From: Larus michahellis
Taxonomy: Eukaryota > Chordata > Aves > Charadriiformes > Laridae
Assembly (NCBI RefSeq): GCF_964199755.1
Contig: NC_133897.1
Coordinates: 71,108,661-71,172,660 of the forward strand
Reading direction: 5' to 3'
DNA length: 64,000 nucleotides
Positions 49,601 through 61,235 of this stretch are shown piece after piece (the first letter of the stretch is position 1; the number at the start of each line of letters is the position of its first letter). The notes beneath the pieces were generated by a model, which saw nothing but the letters and a program-made list of their open reading frames with translations, was not told the DNA's origin and searched no databases. Position numbers and translations under genes: made by a program.

Positions 49601-52600
49601 GTGTGAGGCCCAGGCTTGGCAGGAACCATGGTTCAGTCTCCTCTGAATTGCCAGCTCTCTAAACAAACTGTATGTTATTGAAACGGAAGAATCTGTTTTC
49701 CACTGGGACTTAAAGTAATTTGTATTGAGCCCTGGGAGTTTCCAAGCTACCGGATTTTGAAATTGTCTTTGTTAAAACAGGAAAAAGGGATCCTAGAGCA
49801 TGGAGATTTTGAGTCAGTGGCCTGGATCTGCCCATCATGGGAGTGAAGGGGAGATCTGCAACTAGTTTCAATATCTGGACAGCAATGTTTGTCAAGGTAG
49901 GGACAGAGGTGCCAATACCCTGCCCTTTAGCACTCACAATGTGAGCAGAGGGCAGCTGTGTTGCTGTGTGCCCCCCTCATCATTGCGATGCTTGACTCCA
50001 GCCTTGAGTACCAAAAGCGCGTAGCAACAGGTTTTTGGCCTTGCAGGGAGAAAGGGGAGGAGATGGGCTTGCAAGAGACTTACAAGGTCACACTAGGAAA
50101 GTAGTGTTTGCTTTTGTTTCCTGAACAGCACGTACTAACTCCAGGAAGCAGAAAGTATGGAGCAATAGGACAGGTTCTCTTGAAGTGACTGTGGGATGGC
50201 CTGCAGGGAGCCAGGCTAAATTGAAGCTAAGGAATGCTTTATGGACAGCTAGTTTAGAAAGAGATTTAATTTTATTTTTTTTTTAAAAGAGGGCAGCTTG
50301 GAAGCTGTGGCTAGTTCTGAACCAGGGCTTAAGCAATGTAATGGGCAGGCTTGGCGTTAAAAGAGGCTGGCCCAGGTGGAGGATATTCCACATTCTAGCC
50401 TTGGATTTGACTCCGATTTCTGTGATAAGAACCATCTTTAATGTAAAGCTGAAAAGATAGTATGGAGATGAAACAGTTGGAAATAAAAGAAGTCTGGCCA
50501 AAATTTTCGTTTACGTGGGCTATGTAAACCTCTCTCTCAAGCTGTAGCTACTCATCTATTTTTACTTTCTTTGTTTCCCAGAGGCGAAAGTAATAACTCC
50601 ATGCCAAAAAGGTCAATTTTCCCACTGTTTACCAAAACCAGCACGAATTCCTCAATGGCCAATGTCACAGAAGTTACTTGTCTACAAATTTAGAGAGTTT
50701 TATAAGCATTGACGTTGTGGACAGAAAGGGGGCAACTAAACCTCAGGCCCTAGGTAAGATTGGATCTTTATCCACACTTGATATCTCATTATTGTGATCC
50801 AGGTTCCTCTCTGCTTGATGTCTTTCCAAGATTCCCCTGTATTCGTTTTATCCTTGACAGGCTAGTGAACATCTACCGGCACTTGTATCAAAAGGTTTGG
50901 AAAGGGAACAGCTGAACATAATAAATGCAGCATGCCATGACCACAGATAAATGATCTCTCCCATGAACAGAGAAGTGATGCCTGTAGCTTTGAAAAGCTT
51001 CGATTTAGATTTCTCCCTAGAGAATAGTGAAGATTTTGTTATCACAGCTGCAATCCTGTAGTGTGGTGAGCTGGGCTGCGGAAACTCTCAGGTATACACC
51101 TGCAGCTTGGCTACCCAGAGGATTTTGTGGCTTGGGCCAGGAATGCCCTGTCGGGTGGTAGCTGCTAGGGCTTAGTGGTATGAGCCTTCTCCAAATTAGC
51201 CAAAAGAGAAGAAATGAACTGCATATTCCACCCCTGATGCAGTAGAAGTATACAAACAAATATATCCATGTCTGCTGGGCCACATTCATGTGCACGTGGT
51301 GGTTCCTCAGTGCCAGATCCTGCTATGAACTCTAGTTCTGCATGCTGTTAGAAATGGCAGAAAGAGATAGATATCTGTATCTCTATGCACGCACATACAT
51401 TCTTTTTGACCTGCAGCATATGGCGATGTCTGCTTAATCCATGGGAAACTCACATGCCCATGCATGATGTGATGTGTATTTTCTCCAAAAAATGCAAACC
51501 ATAGTTTTATGCTGGGCTGTATTTGTTACTGGATCCTCAAGTCCATTTCTGCTGCATAGCTAGGCAGGTATGTTTGGTATTTCTGTTGTTTTTTTTTTCT
51601 TTCTGTTCCAGTTTAAAAAAAAAAAAGCCAAACAAAAAAAAAACCACACCCCACCAGAAAAGACATAAATAATTCAGAACACATGCTTTATGTCAACTGT
51701 TTGACTATTTTATCTCTATAAACAGGGCAGAGGCAAACCCCATCCAAACAAGGAAGGGAAGGAAGATGCATTGCAAAATTATGGCTGGGTCACGTGAGTC
51801 AAGAATACAGGCACGGATACATTTTTGACTGGCAGGCCCAGCTCAGAAATGTGATGCCTGCATTTTAGTGCTTCTGCATTGTGAGTTGCTGAGCACACAT
51901 ACAACACAAGTTGTGTGCGCTCCTGCTGCATCTAACTTGTTGCCCGTGTGCTGTCGGTATTTATCCATGACTTTGAGCGTCCAGGCTTCCAGACGTTCAG
52001 AAATCCCACTCAAATGTGCTGTAACAAGAGACTCCATTGGAGGGTGCTCAACTTCTTGGCATTCCCTAGGAATTCAGCCCCTTACAAAATACGAAGTTTG
52101 GGTCACTTTTTGTAAGGGGGAAGGTAAGGCCAAGCTCCTGAAGTCAGATGGAAGTGCTGTGTGGAATTAAAAAACGGAGCTGGGCTGGACCCGTAACAGA
52201 TCTCATCTTCCATGCAGATGTGGCGGTTTCATTTGCTTTTTCATCTTGTGTGTTCTTGACTGATTGGCTGCTGAAAGAATACCTGAAAGTCGCCTGAATT
52301 TTCAGCACACCTTATATACCACCTATAGTCCATGCCAAAGCCCTAGTCTCTTTATACAGAGATGTTCCCTCACACTCCACTTACTGTGGTTCAACGTTGT
52401 TGAGAGAGTCTGTCCCTGGTCCTTTGCAGCTGCTTGATTTGTTTTAATAACTTTGAGGTACGTTATTTTGTTTATCTTCTGACACACTAGAATTAGACCC
52501 ATCCCTATTTTACTGTGGTGATAATAAATGTCACCGTTACTTGTCTGTCACTCCAGTTCTGATATGTGCTGCAAAGCTGAAGATAAAGCAGCAAACTAGG

Positions 52601-52929
52601 TAATAATATCCTAGGCTATGTCCACAGTGTAGAACACAACAGGCCAGTTCAGTCTTTCAAAAGACCAATTCCTGAGAACTATTTATCAGCCCTTTTTAAA
52701 AAACATATATGAAGGACATGCCACAGCATTGCTGTGAATATCCTGTCGCAGTACCTCATTTCTCTGCAGTTAAAAGATTTCCCTGATGTCCAACATAGTT
52801 GAATTTGATGAAAATCTTGTTCCCTGCTCAGTGGTCACAGAAGCAATCAGTAACCATCTTTTATGTACCAGATAGATAAGTACATAACATCTATACATAG
52901 ATGCTTCTGCTGCGGTTATGAGGAACCAG
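46671..52929. other. Non-coding stretch, no gene recognised
   Basis: The longest frame is 125 codons at 47,317-47,694 (+), ending in a CA-rich run and resembling no family. GC stays moderately high to about 48,800, then falls. Low-complexity sequence lies at 51,589-51,643 (T run, then A runs). No CR1 or SINE landmarks were seen. Confidence 0.6.
51589..51643. repeat. T-tract followed by A-tracts
   Basis: About eleven T (51,589-51,598 and neighbours), then TTCTGTTCCAG, then A12 and A9 runs separated by GCCAAAC. An old poly-A tail is possible, but no retroposed body was recognised upstream. Confidence 0.75.
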
Positions 52930-53035
52930 AATTCTGGGAGTCTTTCTCTGCTGCATATTTCCCATCTAACCTCAGACAAGTCTGTTAATCTCTGTATTTT
53001 GCTGCCTCAAAGGGCTGCTATGAGGGTAAGTTCAC
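52930..53035 (+). mobile_element. MIR-like SINE remnant
   Basis: Blocks in MIR order: CTAACCTCAGACAAGTCTGT plus TAATCTCTGTATTT (like 'ACCTTGGGCAAGTCACTTAACCTCTCTGTGCCT') and then CTCAAAGGGCTGCTATGAGG plus GTAAGTTCAC (like 'CTCATAGGGTTGTTGTGAGGATTAAATGAG'). The intervening 'TCAGTTTCCTCATCTGTAAAATGGG' part is deleted or unrecognisable. The tRNA-like head is not evident. A very old amniote-wide element, non-coding. Confidence 0.55.
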
Positions 53036-54045
53036 TGGTGTTTCCAGGGGTGTTCAGATACTGCACTGACACGGGCTACGTAGGTGAACAGAGAGAGAGA
53101 GCAGACGTACATTTATTAGTCTGGTAAAGGACTGATATTTAACTCAACAATGTCAACTCCCAAACAAATGTCAAAGACTATATTATCAGCATGTCTGTTA
53201 TCTCTGGAATTTTGTTTTGTGGTGTGTTACTTTACTTGTTGGTTTGTGGTTTGTTTTGAAGCTTCATGGAAAAAAAGAACTTTAAAAACATGAACAGAAA
53301 ACGCCTGGTAAACGTTGTAACCAGCTCTGACTGCCTGTGGTATGACAGCCAACAAATATCACCTGCTGATGATTTACAGATTCCTGGGAGATGTGGTGTT
53401 GAGTCTCAAAGAACTGGAACAGGAACAACTCACCCAATATGCTTCTCGGGAAACAGTGTAATGTATCCACCCGCTTCATGCTCTCCTAATTTAGGACATG
53501 TGTAGTGTGTAATGATGAACTGGTCCAGTGGTTATGTTGCTGTGAATCGCATTCCCCACCTTACAAAACACCCTTGATTGACCTCTTCTTTCATGAAAGC
53601 TCAGCCCAGTGTTTCCAGTCCACCTCTTGGGAGGGAGACAGATCACACTAATCACGAACGCACTTCTCCAGAAAGAAAAATGCAATGTGTTCTTGTTTTT
53701 ATTTCACTGGGCAGCCTTTTCAAGTTCTGTGACCCACATTTGCTTCCCTTTAAACTGTGACCAGGATTTTATTTATCCTTTTTTAAACACAATAATTTAA
53801 TTAAGAATCTAATCAGCAGTGTTGAAATGATCTTTGAACTACACCCCTTTCAGTGTAGGAAATTTATGAATGCATTATACAAGAAAGATTCTATTATCTA
53901 AAAAGCTTTCTACTAAAAGGATTTGGCATCCGAAAAGTTAGACTTGAAATTCTGCATTAAATTTATAATGTAGAGATGTGAACATTATTTGTAGAGTCTG
54001 AAAGGTATTACAACTGAATCTGACTTTTTTGTCTGTATTGTTTAT

Positions 54046-54080
54046 TAAAAATAAAACTGTTTCCAGTTCAAAGTATTTCA
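54046..54080 (+). terminator. Candidate polyadenylation signal (AATAAA) in a 3'UTR-like context
   Basis: TTATTAAAAATAAAACTG carries AATAAA at about 54,049-54,054, preceded by TGTATTG and followed within 25 bp by GTTTCCAGTTC. The 280 bp upstream are AT-rich and free of repeats, like a 3' untranslated end. No upstream coding frame supports a gene, and AATAAA is frequent by chance in AT-rich DNA, so the site may be inert. Confidence 0.2.
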
Positions 54081-54665
54081 GAATTGAGTTGGATATTTAG
54101 GAGTCTGAAGGACAGATTGTAAAGGTACTTGTGTAACTGATAGAGGCTTAATGGTCTAGGCTGCCTCTTCAGTCAGTAGAAAGAGATTATCGTGTTCCAG
54201 ATACGTTCCATTTTCTTAGGCACGTATCTTTGGATGGGAATTTATGGGCTGATCATCTCAGCAGGGCATTAACAGGGCATCTGTAGTTAATCATTATCAT
54301 CATCTGCCAATTCCAGTTCCCTGAGCTTCAGATCAAGAGAACATTTCTGAAAGCTACACGGGATGTAGGCATCCAGGGCAGAAAGTGAGCAGATCCAAAA
54401 AAGAGAGTCCCACCTGTGCAGTTTCACTCAACCTTAGGAACTGAGCTGTTGCTGGTTGTGTAACAGGATAGATTCAACAGGACTACCTCCTCTCCACCAG
54501 CCATGTGTTAAGTGAACATCAGCACTAGAGGACCTAGTTCATAAGTCCCAAATGTCTTCTGGGGTATGAAGGCTCCAAGGCACTTGGCCCACCCTAGTCG
54601 AGACAGGTATTTTTCTAGATGTGCTCAGCAGAAGAATTAAAGATGCCTCAGTAAGTGCTCTAGTG

Positions 54666-54760
54666 GAGGGCCCAGTGGTTAGGGAAGGGACAGAAGGTCA
54701 GTTACTTGCCGTCAGGCCTCTCCACTCCATCTGAGTGGCACTGTGGGCACCTAACTGCAG
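54666..54760 (+). mobile_element. Possible tRNA-derived SINE head, degenerate
   Basis: GGGCCCAGTGGTTAGGGAAG resembles the box A part of amniote tRNA-derived SINEs ('CCAGTGGTTAGGGCACT'). A following GTGGGCACCTAACTGCAG resembles phrases common in reptile repeats. The box B region is not recognisable and the alignment is short, so chance is a real alternative. Confidence 0.3.
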
Positions 54761-56405
54761 GCTTACATCTAGTCCTTTGTCCTTCATGGACTTGAACTGA
54801 CAGGTGGAGATAACCAATTAGCTCTATCCAAAGAAAGGTCTGGAATTGGGGTCCAATATCTGGAATTAATGAGTGGCCTGGATTTCTATGGCTTTGGATC
54901 TTGGGACTGAATTGTCCTGTGTCTAAGAAGGTATGGGGTCTGTTCCAAGGTGTGGCTGTGGTTGGGAAATTCCTCAAAGTGCTTGCCTCTGGGGATTCTC
55001 TGGTGACAAATACGTACAATAAAAGAGCTCTTCTTAGCATTCTGTAAATTACTGAAAAGAAAATTGGTTTTGTTTTACCTCAAACCAAGACATTTTTGTT
55101 AAGAGCACTACATTTTTTTCCTATACTGCTTTCTTACTTTCTCAATATTTGTGGAATTTCATCCTTTATCTCTTAGTGCTCTAGTAGGTTGACTTGAAAT
55201 ATGCCAACAGGTTCAAAAAGGCTTTAGTGTGAGGAGAGAAGATAGACAGATAGATGGATACAGGCTGACATGTAGTGCTTTCCTGAGAAAAGCAAAATAA
55301 AAAGGGCGTAGTGTCTGTCCTATGAAGCTTACTGTATGTCTAAAGATACACAGCGAAACACAAGTGTATGGGTTGCAGGGAGTATAGTATATTAAGGACT
55401 CATGTCAGAAAGACCAGGGAATTCTTTTAGCAACTTGATGAGATCCCTAGTTAAGTTTGCCACTATCTATACTGTTGGGGTCTACTGACATGAGCTTGCC
55501 CGGAGTATTATGCAGGAATTAATATCCTTGTACTTTCCATTGCCTCACTTGCTTAGTTATATGTTATACACTCCACATGGGTTCTGTAGGGAAAAGAGAA
55601 ATAAAGATGAGAATAAAGATGAAAAGAGAGGACTGCCATTTTTTCCATGGAGAGCAGATTGCAAGAGTGTGGCATTTTTCCCACACATCTTGAATAGTTT
55701 TGGACTTGATCTTTTTGAGGAGTTTTTAATTAATTTATTGTTTAAGTAACTGTAATGAGAAGAGCCCCTGCCACACTGATTCTAATGAGGATTGCATGGG
55801 CTCTGTGTCTTTCTCATTGTGGCCTGTATCATTTAAATATCTTAACCAACATGTGCCGTGGCAGATTTCACCTATATCTGCTTAAATTAAGGCTTGTCAG
55901 TTTAGGAGCTAAGAAGCATGCAAATATTTGAGAGAGATTTGACATTCACTGCTGAAATCATTGCACTAAATATCTGGCATCAATGACATTACTTGAGAAG
56001 GGTTAGAAATTATTGCTGTGTTGTACAGGCTGGACATTCCAGACTTAAAGAAGAAAAATGTCCTTCACCTTCTGTGTTCATAATTAAGGTCTCCACCAAA
56101 ATTTCAGCTTGTTTTTCTTCTGTATTTTCTCTGAGCAATATGTGACTGTTCAAGTTCCTCAAAGTTGCTGCTAGGAGAACAAACAGTACCAATATCTCAG
56201 AAGTAGTTGGAGTAATAGCACGATTTAGCTGTAAAAGGAATGGCATTTCCTTATGTTCTCATCCCCGAGAAATGCGAGGGAAGATGGCGCTGAGCTGGAA
56301 GAGTCTGATGGAACCTTGGATGTTTGAACAGCTCCAGCCACGGGAGATGAAGCTTAATTTCCCCTGTGCATGTATTCTTTCTTCTTATGGGATGCTATAG
56401 CAAAA

Positions 56406-56433
56406 TGCCGTACTGTATGTAGTATGTACGGCA
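56406..56433. other. Short perfect inverted repeat (stem-loop)
   Basis: TGCCGTAC (56,406-56,413) and GTACGGCA (56,426-56,433) are perfect complements around a 12-nt loop rich in TGTA. The stem is too short for a microRNA precursor and no terminator role applies here. It lies in unremarkable DNA just before a CR1 copy. Confidence 0.8.
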
Positions 56434-56746
56434 GTGTACAGCATGCAGACCTTTCTGTGCTTGGAAATTACTTGCTTGTTGACACCCTGAAGTCAAACTT
56501 GGGTATTAATACAGAGGTATTACACATCTAAGTTTAATCTAAATTGTAATGTAATTGTAGTGGTACTTAATTGGCCATTACAAAAGAGACCAGAACATAA
56601 ATATTCCAACACTAAGAGAGAGTCCTTGCTACCGAATGCAGAGCAAGGGCATTTGAGAAAGCAAACGTGCTTTCTTTTCTCATACGGGGTCAGTGAATAT
56701 GCAGTAGGCAAACAATTTCAGTGCAGGCAGGATCGTGGGATAATTC

Positions 56747-57025
56747 CGGTTGGAAAACACCTCAGGAGGTCTCTGGTCCAACTTCCTGCTCTAAGCAGGA
56801 TCAGACATGAGATGAGACCAGGTTGCTCAGGGCTTTATCCAGGTCAGCCTTGAAAACCTCCAAAGAGGCTGCACAACCTCTGTGCAACCCTGAATTGTCC
56901 TCAGGGGAAAAAAAAGAAATATCCTTATAGACAGTCTGAACTTCTCTTGTTTCAATTTATGCCTTGTCTTCCCACCATGCGCCACTGTGAAGAGTTTGGC
57001 TCTGTCTTCTTGATGACCTCCTCGC
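56747..57025 (-). mobile_element. CR1 LINE fragment with Pol remnant, minus strand
   Basis: Reversed CR1 3' region: GGTTGGAAAACACCTCAGGA, GGTCTCTGGTCCAACTTCC and TGCTCTAAGCAGGATCAGAC (tail), then CAGCCTTGAAAACCTCC and CTCTGTGCAACCCTG. Further right is the Pol-coding part, whose minus-strand translation contains RAKLFTVAHGG and then HKLKQEKFRLSI, recognisable as the C-terminal end of CR1 ORF2. An A-run (about 56,906-56,915) and substitutions break the frame near the tail. A 167-codon open frame (56,827-57,330) runs through it, but only the CR1 portion has a known source. Confidence 0.93.
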
Positions 57026-58924
57026 TCAGAACGGGGTGCTCTGCTGACCACCAGCTTCTGGTGACAGATGCAGGCCCAGATGGTGTTCTGACATCTTAGA
57101 TGGTATAAAGGCAAGTAATGGATGTTAAATACCGTGTTTCCTCTTCCAAAGTCTGCGTATTGGCCTATCCCCTCAGTTGCATTGCTCCTTTCAAAGCATT
57201 TTTTTTTGTTCGACCTCAGACTGCTGCGTTTCCTACTGTTCAAAGACTGTGAAAGTTGTGGGGAGGGAATATTTTGTTTGATCTGTATTGGTTTATCTTG
57301 TTTGCAATTGGGCATAGGAAAAAACACCACTTCTGCCAGAGGCTTTCAGTGTCCCAGTTTCCACAGTCTGTCCCCCATTTCCTTTTGGATCTGACTTCTA
57401 GCCTTAATCACCTGTAGCTATAACTTGGCTGTTTCAGGCTGTATTCCTTTAATATTTCTTATTTATTGTCAAACTTTGTGTAAGCGGTGGTACAAGCCCT
57501 GAGCACATCTTGCTCTGTGTAGTCTCATCAGAGCCATGGGAGGAGAGTCGGGAACTCAGGTCCTGCCTCTGCTAGCTGTTCACTCTCAGTTGTGTCGGCT
57601 CCAATTATTGTCCCTTGCAACTGACCTACAGCCCACTGTCATGCCCAGGTAACTAGCTTTGAAGGAGCAGAAACCCGCCCCTTCACGAACTAGGCTCAAC
57701 CGAGGTGAAGGTCAGATCTGTCATGCAGACCTGTTTATAATTTGAGCGAAGCTGCAAAGTAAGTGGTGGGGTAGCTGGAGTTGACAGAGCTCAGCCAATT
57801 TTGTAGCACTTGAGCTTTCTTGTAAGGGAATTTTGCTTTCTGTATGAATTCAGGACAGGTCCAAGTGGAGGTGTTCAATCCATCAGAAACCATATGGAGG
57901 AGTGGGTTCCTTCACCCTGAAACGTTGTGCAACTCTCCCTCTTTGACTGCACTTCTCCATGCTGTGGACTTACCCTTTGATCCTCTCGATCCTCTCCCTT
58001 TCCTCCAGCTTGCCCAGTTTCAAGCCTGGAATAATCCCTGTTGGCAGACTCCTGTAGCACCGGAGTGCTGAGTGTTTCAGGGTGACTGTTAAGTCTTCAC
58101 TTTTTGGGCAAGAAACCTGATATATGGAAAGATTAAATGACATGGTAGCGCTCCCTGTGCTTTGCAGAACTGCTGTTTACTGTTGCCTGGGCCCCTGTTG
58201 ATTGAAAGGGCTCAGGAACTTCACACACTCAGGGTTCCTTTGCATTTTGTTCTCACTGATTGTATTCAATTAATTCGTTTCCTCTGAAGAGCTGGACAGG
58301 CTTTCTCCGGCTTTGGTGGTGCACGTTAATACTTACGCATAACATGACTTAAAGAAAAGATGAATTGGTGAGTAGTCTGCAAACCTGAGGCATGTTGTCC
58401 TTTTGAGTAATGATTCTGCATATGGAAGAAGGAGGAAAATATTGCCATAGGGCCTCTTATGACCTGTTCATGGGTAAATGATTATTTAGAAAAGATTGAC
58501 TTGGAGTGAAAACTCAGCTCAGAGGCCACGGGGTTAATCTGGGAAGGTTGTGAAGTCAGTCAAAAACCAAACTCATCCCTGAACAAAACTGCCCTGCTTA
58601 AGTTTTTATTTTGGAAAATAGAGAGAAAAACAAAGCAGTGTTGATTGCTGTAGGTGGACAAAAGGATCCTCCAGGCTTGCGACATTTTTAAGACACAAAA
58701 TCTTGAACGTCAGATGGATCATACCCAAAGCTCTTTATATGCACATGAACAATATCCTTTTGAGTGATGAGTGTGTAAGCTTTGCTAGAATTTCCAACAC
58801 ATAAAAGACTTTAAAATGGACTTATGTAGGTTTTTATGGCATGCTGTATAAGCCAGCAAAGTGGTGTTGGAGAGTCAGGCAAGGCACCTGGGAAGGCAGC
58901 AGTCTCCCAGTAATCTTTATTATC

Positions 58925-58985
58925 TTGGATGTCTCCCTTTCTCAGCTCCTGTTTTCCAATTGGAAAATGAGGATAATGCCAGGGT
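58925..58985 (+). mobile_element. MIR-like SINE core remnant
   Basis: CTCAGCTCCTGTTTTCCAAT followed by TGGAAAATGAGGATAATGCC closely parallels the MIR core phrase 'CTCAGTTTCCTCATCTGTAAAATGGGGATAAT'. The region just before it (CTTGGATGTCTCCCTTT) is weaker. Head and tail are not seen. An ancient amniote SINE fragment is the best reading. Confidence 0.55.
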
Positions 58986-61157
58986 CCGACGGACAGTGTC
59001 TGCTTTATTTGTCCTCAGTGTATAGGTTAGCTTTCTTTTTAAAAAGACATAATTGGCTCAACTGCAGCTCTTGTGAGAGGAAGATGGGTCCTCCTACCCT
59101 TTATATCTATGCAGTAGTGTCGAGGAGGAGGTGATTTCACAGAAAAGGCAGGGTATGGCAGACATGGAGAGTAAGTAAGAAAGAGAGGCCTCCAGCCCAG
59201 TGAGCAGGTTGTGAGATAGCAGAGATAAGCAAGAAGCAGACTTACAATCAAGTGTCTTTGGGATGGGAAGAAGCAGCTTCATAGGGACCAAAAGAGTCTA
59301 TGGATGACTTGCTGTGGTCCTAAATATTGACTGAATTGAATGAAACCAGTCTAGAAGGCATCCTTGTAAGGACGCCGTGGGCAGGGAAAAATTGATTTAT
59401 GTTATACCTTTTATGGTGATTGTGTTTGACCTAGTCAGTCCAGTTTGCACTGCTTTGAGAAGTTAAGGATTTTAACTTATATTTAGTAAAAGCCACTCAT
59501 TTTATGTTCAAAAGTCTTCCTTATCTCTTTTGAGGGGCTCTGGATAAGGCAGGTTTACCTGCCAAATTGGGATCTTATAACACGAGGATGCTGTTACTTT
59601 GCTAGGTGATTTGGGGTTCTTGGAGTGCAAAGTACCACAGAAGAGTGAAATTACAGTTATCGAACTGCCGAATACTCACTTAGGTCTAGAAGCTCATTTC
59701 CTGCACTCATGTGCAGCTTCTCCCTGTTGATGAATTACGCAGAGATTGTAAGAACCTCGTCCGTGAAGGTATGCAATTCTCCTCTGCTGATACTGAACAC
59801 AAGCAAAAGCGATGACGATTCTGCTTGTCTTGGCTGAAGTGGAAGCATCTTCAGTCAGTTAAACCATTAAAATTATCTTTTGCTCTTTGATCCCTTTTTG
59901 TTGTCATCTGTCCCATCTGTTTTGTTATATCCTTTCTGATGCTGAAGTGAAGGCTCTTTGGAGACTGGGACACCTCTGCTTCTGCATCTCTGGAGATGGG
60001 CAGATCACTGCTGAATATGGAATAGTTTCCATCAACTCCACGTCCCAGTGGGGTGTATAATTCTCCATCAATGGAGAGGTAACTTTCCAGGCTTTACCCA
60101 AAAGAAACACACAAAAGAAAATGTGTTATATATGGTTTTCTTTCTTTTGATCCCTTTTTCTGTAGATAGTGCATGTCAAATTTAACTTGAACAGTCCCAG
60201 TGAGATCCAGTTTATTAGCTCTAATAATTTAAATGTCTTACAGACATAAACCTCCATTTTTGCCCGTTGCTGCAGAAGTCACTATACTAAATTTACAAAA
60301 TGCAGTCTGAGCCTACACAGACATCAAGATCCCAGTAACGAATACGTTGTTTAAGTCAGTGGGAATTCTGGAAGTCTTATCACCCAAAGTCACCTATTAA
60401 TTGTAAGTAATAATATTCATTCTTATTAATTATGTCTGTAGAATTATGTTGGACTCTCTCCATTTTTTGATGTTTTAGGCAATGCGCCACGACACTTTGA
60501 CCAACATTTAGAAAAATGGCCTGTATGTCTTTTTCTCAGAGCGAATAAATTAATTTTTATGGAATGGAAGTGGAGGGTAGGACTGGTAGAACTAGTTGCA
60601 ATGGAAATAGTCTTTCAAAACATTGGAAAAGTTAGACACTTGCAATAGCATGTGGTCTAATTTCCTGAACCTGTGAGAAAGGACATGAATTATTATATAG
60701 CTTACTGCTGAACATATGCTTGCTTCCTCATGTATGTAGAAGGCAAGGGTGGAATACGTGCATGAGTCAGGTCCAGCATTTCTCATTCTGTCTCTTACAA
60801 GTTCAAAACCAAAGCAGACATTGTGAATGACAAAAAGGAACGCCAAGAAGCGAGCCAGACCAACTTAGAGTAGTCTGGATGTTTCTAAACTGCACTGGAC
60901 AAGAAGAAAAGTAACTTTTGCTAACAGATACCTCTCTACTTTGTCAATAGCTTTTATTTTGTTTTAAAAAAAATCTTGTTAGAAGTTTTGGAGTTGTTTT
61001 TTTTTTTTCCAAAAAGGTCAATGTTGTAATTTTGTGTAAGAACCATACTCATCCACTTCTCTGGCGTGGCAGTCTTTCTGCAATATTCCTGCACTCTTTT
61101 CACAGCATTCCCAAATAAGTTCAATAAAGCTTGAAGTAGGGGTGGAGACAAAGAGGG

Positions 61158-61235
61158 TGCAGTGGGGTTTTTTGAAGTGTTGTTGGGTTTGGGGTGGGTT
61201 TTTTTGTTTCTTTGGGTTTGTTTGGGGTTTTTTAT
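61158..61235 (+). repeat. G/T-rich low-complexity tract
   Basis: Repeated G3-4 runs separated by T-rich spacers: GGGTTTGGGGTGGG (61,185-61,198) and, 15 nt later, GGGTTTGTTTGGGG (61,214-61,227). Five G-runs of three or more occur, but the central loop exceeds the usual 7 nt, so only a long-loop quadruplex could form. It superficially recalls degenerate telomere-type sequence but has no TTAGGG unit. Confidence 0.75.

Larger units (their letters stand above)
53036..56746. other. Non-coding stretch, no gene recognised
   Basis: No frame above 112 codons, none recognisable. It holds an AT-rich stretch ending in a polyadenylation-like signal (53,770-54,075) and a possible SINE head at 54,666-54,760, both listed separately, plus an 8-bp inverted repeat with a 12-nt loop at 56,406-56,433. 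Confidence 0.6.

Noticed and set aside
61158..61235. Interstitial telomeric repeat
   Set aside because: No TTAGGG units. Spacers and G-run lengths are irregular.
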